Assembly: GCF_002338065.1 (NCBI RefSeq)
Contig: NZ_DDHJ01000004.1
Location: forward strand, 888,059 to 952,058
Source of the DNA: Pseudomonas sp. UBA1879
GTDB lineage: Bacteria; Pseudomonadota; Gammaproteobacteria; Pseudomonadales; Pseudomonadaceae
Length of the DNA stretch: 64,000 bases
Direction of reading: 5' to 3'
This document shows positions 60,160 to 64,000 of the stretch, piece after piece. Position 1 is the stretch's first letter; the number at the start of each line of letters is the position of its first letter. The position numbers and the translations under genes were made by a program. The notes below the pieces were generated by a model that saw only the letters and a program-made list of their open reading frames with translations, ran no database searches and was not told the DNA's origin.

Positions 60160-61406
60160 AAGCGTTCAGCGATCGATGTGGCGTGTGGCAGGACGGCAAC
60201 TCCGCCGAGCTGCTGATTAACGGTGAGGATTTTTATGGCCGGGTATTCGAGTGCATTCGCGCCGCGCGGCACGAGGTGCTGATCGAAACCTTCATCATCT
60301 TTGAAGACCGCGTTGGCGAGGGCTTGCAGCAAGCCGTCATCGAAGCGGCGAGCCGGGGCGTGCGGGTGGTGATTACCGTGGACGACTACGGCACCAGCGA
60401 TCTCAGCACCGCGTTCGTGCAAGCGATGATCAGCGCGGGCGTGCAAATCCAGCTGTTCGATCCACGCCCGAAGCTCATGGGCATGCGCACCAACCTGTTT
60501 CGCCGGTTGCACCGCAAAGTGGTGGTCATCGACGCTGAACTGGCGTTCATGGGCGGCATCAATTACAGCGTCGACCACATGACCGACACCGGCATCACGG
60601 CCAAACAGGATTACGCGGTGCTCGTTCGCGGCCCGATTGTGGCGGACATTTACCGCTCGACCCTGAACATGCTCAGCCCCGCGCTGCGTAAGGGCTTCAC
60701 GCCGCTCAAAGTGGTGACCCGCAAGGCCGGCAGCGCACGCATGCTGATGGCTGAACGCGACAATCGGCGCCACACCACCGACATCGAAGAGCAGTACCTC
60801 TTGGCCATGCGCAGCGCCAATCAGCGCATCACCATCGCCAATGCCTATTTCTTCCCCAGCTACCGTTTCCTGCGGGAGCTGCGCAACGCCGCGCGGCGCG
60901 GGGTCAAGGTCACGCTGATTCTTCAGGGCCAGCCGGACATGCCGTTCGTGCGTGTGTGTTCGCGCCTGACCTACACCTGGCTGCTGCGCGAGGGCGTGAT
61001 CATTCACGAATACAAACAGCGGGCGCTGCACGGCAAGGTCGCGCTGGTTGACCAGGAATGGTCCACCATCGGTTCCAGCAATCTGGATCCTCTGAGTCTG
61101 GCGCTGAACCTGGAGGCCAACCTGTTCATCCGTGATCGCGCGTTGAACCATCAGCTGCACGAGCATTTGCAGGAACTGGCGGCCACTCAAAGCAAACAGG
61201 TCAACCTCAAGGGCTTGGCCAAAGGGCAGTGGTGGCGGGCGCCGATGATCTTTTTCAGCTTTCACTTTCTGCGGCATTTTCCGGCCATTGCCGGATTGTT
61301 CCCGGTGCATGGGCCGCGACTGAAGCCAGTCCGCGCGCCAGATGCCATTCCCGAAGCCGAAGTGCTCAAGAACGAGCTGTCGCCCGACCAGGAGAAGTCG
61401 CTATGA
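60156..61406 (+). CDS. clsB: Cardiolipin synthase B (phospholipase D family)
   Basis: 416 aa with two HKD catalytic motifs: HRKVVVIDAELAFMGGIN and HGKVALVDQEWSTIGSSN, each ending in the GG/GS-N signature. It catalyses transphosphatidylation to cardiolipin at the inner membrane. The GTG start at 60156 overlaps the preceding stop (GTGA) with GGAGG upstream. The alternative upstream in-frame start lies within ybhP. It is translationally coupled to ybhP and ybhN, the classical ybhPON arrangement. Confidence 0.92.
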   Translation: MKAFSDRCGVWQDGNSAELLINGEDFYGRVFECIRAARHEVLIETFIIFEDRVGEGLQQAVIEAASRGVRVVITVDDYGTSDLSTAFVQAMISAGVQIQLFDPRPKLMGMRTNLFRRLHRKVVVIDAELAFMGGINYSVDHMTDTGITAKQDYAVLVRGPIVADIYRSTLNMLSPALRKGFTPLKVVTRKAGSARMLMAERDNRRHTTDIEEQYLLAMRSANQRITIANAYFFPSYRFLRELRNAARRGVKVTLILQGQPDMPFVRVCSRLTYTWLLREGVIIHEYKQRALHGKVALVDQEWSTIGSSNLDPLSLALNLEANLFIRDRALNHQLHEHLQELAATQSKQVNLKGLAKGQWWRAPMIFFSFHFLRHFPAIAGLFPVHGPRLKPVRAPDAIPEAEVLKNELSPDQEKSL

Positions 61407-62410
61407 GTGGCGTATCGCACGCGTCAACCCATCCGGAAAAGCCCGCAGCGGCTGGCAAACACAAGGTCTGGCTGACGTGGGCCAAGCGCGGTTTGACGGT
61501 GTTTTTCTTTATCGCCGTGCCGGTGATGCTGTTCATGCTGATGAAGAACCTCGACTGGAACGAGGTGATGCACGCGTTGGAGTCATACAAGGTCAGCACG
61601 CTGGCGCTGGGTTTCGTGATCGCGGCGGGCAGTTACCTCACGTACTGCGGCTTCGACGTGCTGGCCCGGCGTTACACCGAGCATAAGCTGTCGGTGGCGC
61701 AGATCGTGCCAGTGACGTTCGTCTGTTACGCGTTCAACCTGAACCTCAGTTCATGGGTCGGCGGCATCGCGTTGCGCTATCGTCTCTATTCGCGGCTGGG
61801 TCTGGACGTGCCGACCATCACCCGAATCCTCAGCCTGAGCCTGATCACCAACTGGCTCGGCTACATGCTGCTGGCCGGGTTCGTGTTTGCCGGCGGGTTT
61901 ATCGATTTGCCAGACGGCTGGAAAATCGGTGACACCACGTTGCAGCTGATCGGCGTGGTGCTGTTGGTCGTGTGTTTCGGGTATTTCCTGGCGTGCCGCT
62001 TCTCGCGCAAACGCACCTTCACGATCCGCAAACAGCAGCTGGTTCTTCCCTCGCTGAATCAGGCACTGCGCCAGGCGCTGCTCGGGGCCTTGAACTGGGG
62101 GCTGATGGCGCTGTTGATTTACGTACTGCTGCCGGAAAAAGCCTTCTATCCGGCGGTGCTGGGAATCCTGCTGATCAGCAGCATCGCCGGGGTCATCGCG
62201 CACATACCGGCAGGGCTGGGCGTGCTGGAGACCGTGTTCATCACCCTGATGCAGCACCAGTTCAGCAAGGGTCAACTGCTGGCGGCGTTGATCGGGTATC
62301 GGGTGATCTATTTCCTGATTCCGCTGATGCTGGCGCTGATCGTTTACGCGGTGCTGGAGAAACGCGCCAAGGCCATGCGCAACAAGAACGAGGCGCGGAT
62401 GGCGGATTGA
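61403..62410 (+). CDS. ybhN: YbhN/UPF0104 inner-membrane protein
   Basis: 335 aa with about eight hydrophobic helices, of the UPF0104 / LPG-synthase transmembrane family. Recognisable parts are the central SWVGGIALRYRLYSRLG motif (residues about 113-130) and SSIAGVIAHIPAGLGVLETVFI near the C-terminus. It may act as a lipid flippase-like partner of ClsB; its exact role is not settled. ATGA overlap with clsB. It ends the operon and is followed by a REP doublet. Confidence 0.9.
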   Translation: MSGVSHASTHPEKPAAAGKHKVWLTWAKRGLTVFFFIAVPVMLFMLMKNLDWNEVMHALESYKVSTLALGFVIAAGSYLTYCGFDVLARRYTEHKLSVAQIVPVTFVCYAFNLNLSSWVGGIALRYRLYSRLGLDVPTITRILSLSLITNWLGYMLLAGFVFAGGFIDLPDGWKIGDTTLQLIGVVLLVVCFGYFLACRFSRKRTFTIRKQQLVLPSLNQALRQALLGALNWGLMALLIYVLLPEKAFYPAVLGILLISSIAGVIAHIPAGLGVLETVFITLMQHQFSKGQLLAALIGYRVIYFLIPLMLALIVYAVLEKRAKAMRNKNEARMAD

Positions 62411-62442
62411 TCGCGAGACGTCTGGCACGCTGTGGTTAGAAC

Positions 62443-62531
62443 TGTGGGAGCCGGCTTGCTGGCGAAAGCGGTGGGCCAGTCAAGGATGAGGTGACTGACA
62501 CTCCACTTTCGCCAGCAAGCCGGCTCCCACA
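62443..62531. repeat. REP doublet, near-perfect inverted pair
   Basis: TGTGGGAGCCGGCTTGCTGG-CGAAAG... and its inverted copy ending GCCGGCTCCCACA, with about 35 bases between. Same family as 16641-16729. It lies between the convergent ybhN and chemoreceptor-like genes and may form their 3' ends. Confidence 0.9.
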
Positions 62532-62561
62532 GTAGACCGACTTAGCCCCGACGTTTGGCGA

Positions 62562-63875
62562 TCAATCCCGCCCGGCAAATATCCTTACCGCATCCACCGC
62601 TTCATTCGTCCCTTGGCTGATTTGCACGATCGCCGACCCTGCCTGATCCGCCAGGTCGACACCTTTGGCCGCGTTGCTGCGGGTGTTGTCCATGCTGAGG
62701 ATGGCCTGTCGGGTTTCGGTCTGGATCAGTTGAATCATTTCGGAAATCTCCTGGGTCGAGCGGCTGGTGCGGCCTGCCAATTGCCGCACTTCGTCAGCCA
62801 CCACGGCGAACCCGCGGCCCTGGTCGCCGGCGCGTGCCGCTTCAATCGCAGCGTTCAGCGCCAGCAGGTTGGTCTGATCGGCGATGCTGTGAATCGTATT
62901 GACGATGGCAGTGATCTGCTCGGAGCGCTCGCCCAACTGGCCGATGATGCGCGACGAATCTTCGATGTTCTGCGAAATCTGGCGCATTTCACCTGCCGCC
63001 TGCTGAATCACCTGGGTGCCTTGCTCGGCGACTTTCTGGGTCTGCACCGAAATGTGATACGCCTGCGCCGCGCTGTGGGCGTCCTGTTCGTGCTTCTCGA
63101 TCCGCGCGGTGACGTCGGAGGCAAATTTGACGATTTTGCTCAGCTGGCCGCAGGCGTTGTAGACCGGGTTATACGAGGCCTCCAGCCACAAGGTCTGCCC
63201 GTGTTTGCCGATGCGTTTGAACTGGCCGCTGAAAAATTCGCCCTTGTTCAAGCGGCGCCAGAAGTCTTGATAGTCGGGGCTGCTGATGAGCTCGGGAGGA
63301 CAGAGCTGCCTGTGCGGCTTGCCGATCAATTCCTGACGGCTGTAGCCCAGCAAACGCAGCAGATTGTCGTTGGCGGCCAGCACACGGCCTTCCAGGTCGA
63401 ACTCGATCACCGCCATGGAGCGGTCAATGGCCTGCAGCTTGCTGCGTGATTCGGTTTCGGCCTTGAGCCGCTCCGTCACGTCCATCGCATATTTGACGAT
63501 CTTGCACACCTTGCCACTGGCGTCCCGTACCGGGTTGTAGCTTGCCTCCAGCCACACTGTACTGCCGTCGCCAGCCACCCGCTGGAATGTCGCGGACACG
63601 AACTCGCCGTTGCGCAAGCGCGACCACAGCTGCGTGTACTCCTGACTGCGGGCGTGTTCAGGGGTGCAGAACATGCGGTGCGGCTGGCCGATCACCTGTT
63701 CGGGGCGATAGCGCATGGCCGTGTAGAAATTCTCGTTGGCGCTGAGCACGACCCCGTCCAGGTCGAATTCGATGCTCGCCATGGAGCGGCCGATGGCTTC
63801 CAGCAGGCTGGCCTGGTGCGCGACGGTCAGCTGCAGGTCCTGGATAGTCTTGGTCTTTGACGAGTCGAAAAACAT
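62562..63875 (-). CDS. Soluble methyl-accepting chemotaxis protein with two PAS domains
   Basis: 437 aa from the ATG at 63875 (MFFDSSKTKTIQDLQ). Two tandem PAS/PAC units lie at about 20-140 and 145-260; each ends with a WLEASYNPV...KIVK(Y/F)A.DVT stretch. The methyl-accepting signalling domain follows, with the conserved hairpin tip QTNLLALNAAIEAARAGDQG. There is no transmembrane segment, so it is cytosolic, similar in architecture to BdlA/Aer-type energy or redox sensors. Upstream in-frame starts (to 63980) exist and would add up to 35 residues; none has a good ribosome-binding site. The ligand or cofactor is unknown. Confidence 0.88.
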   Translation of the reverse strand: MFFDSSKTKTIQDLQLTVAHQASLLEAIGRSMASIEFDLDGVVLSANENFYTAMRYRPEQVIGQPHRMFCTPEHARSQEYTQLWSRLRNGEFVSATFQRVAGDGSTVWLEASYNPVRDASGKVCKIVKYAMDVTERLKAETESRSKLQAIDRSMAVIEFDLEGRVLAANDNLLRLLGYSRQELIGKPHRQLCPPELISSPDYQDFWRRLNKGEFFSGQFKRIGKHGQTLWLEASYNPVYNACGQLSKIVKFASDVTARIEKHEQDAHSAAQAYHISVQTQKVAEQGTQVIQQAAGEMRQISQNIEDSSRIIGQLGERSEQITAIVNTIHSIADQTNLLALNAAIEAARAGDQGRGFAVVADEVRQLAGRTSRSTQEISEMIQLIQTETRQAILSMDNTRSNAAKGVDLADQAGSAIVQISQGTNEAVDAVRIFAGRD

Positions 63876-64000
63876 GATGGCGGCCCAGGCAAGAGGAACG
63901 GAAAAGGGTGCCTTTCCGTGGCCGTGGAGCGTGTGGCTGTGCTCAGCTGCCATTTCCTTTTGCAGTGCATGGATCATCACAAACGTGATATCAAAAAGCT

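Noticed and set aside
63976..63989. Inverted repeat ATCAC-AAAC-GTGAT upstream of the chemoreceptor-like gene
   Set aside because: Only 5-bp arms at the window edge, overlapping a possible alternative start codon; too short to support as an operator.

Overview
The window is a chromosomal segment of a fluorescent-group Pseudomonas. The evidence is the high-GC coding bias, the run folD / tRNA-Arg, His, Leu / tig-clpP-clpX-lon-hupB-ppiD / fabI / peptide ABC operon / mltD / gloB / rnhA-dnaQ (from memory the same order as P. aeruginosa PA1796 to PA1816), and many REP-type palindromes typical of the P. fluorescens complex. 

Layout. (1) 1-5.5 kb: a glycerol ABC importer operon, glpS (5'-truncated by the window edge)-glpT-glpP-glpQ-glpU-glpV, closed by a strong terminator. 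(2) 5.6-30.8 kb: conserved core with folate metabolism, a three-tRNA block, the chaperone/protease genes, HU, PpiD, FabI, a five-gene NppA1A2BCD/Yej-type peptide importer, a murein transglycosylase, glyoxalase II, RNase HI and the DNA polymerase III epsilon subunit. (3) 30.8-43 kb: accessory DNA dominated by two tandem paralogous giant proteins (1787 and 1675 aa) with a dermonecrotic-toxin-type (DUF6543-like) region and a C-terminal HExxH...TxD metallopeptidase-like motif. Both share a nearly identical upstream element at identical spacing. (4) 43-48.4 kb: a valine/acyl-CoA catabolic pair, a REP-rich gap, and a fused EgtB-EgtD ergothioneine-type gene beside a DUF427 gene. (5) 48.8-51.7 kb: an EmrB/EmrA-like export pair. 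(6) 52.2-57.5 kb: an apparently undescribed, tightly overlapping six-gene operon encoding a transaldolase-like enzyme, a sulfotransferase, an SDR, a Rossmann oxidoreductase, a glycine-N-methyltransferase-like enzyme and an APS kinase. An AT-rich leader with several inverted repeats precedes it and a divergent CGNR-type regulator gene follows it. It looks like a pathway for a sulfated small molecule. (7) 58.4-62.4 kb: a DUF72 gene and the ybhP-clsB-ybhN membrane-lipid operon. (8) 62.5-64 kb: a soluble PAS-PAS-MCP signalling protein on the minus strand. 

The best candidates for new biology are the six-gene sulfation cluster and the tandem giant toxin-like pair with its shared cis-element and structured leaders. 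All functional statements come from reading the sequence and from family knowledge. No searches were run.
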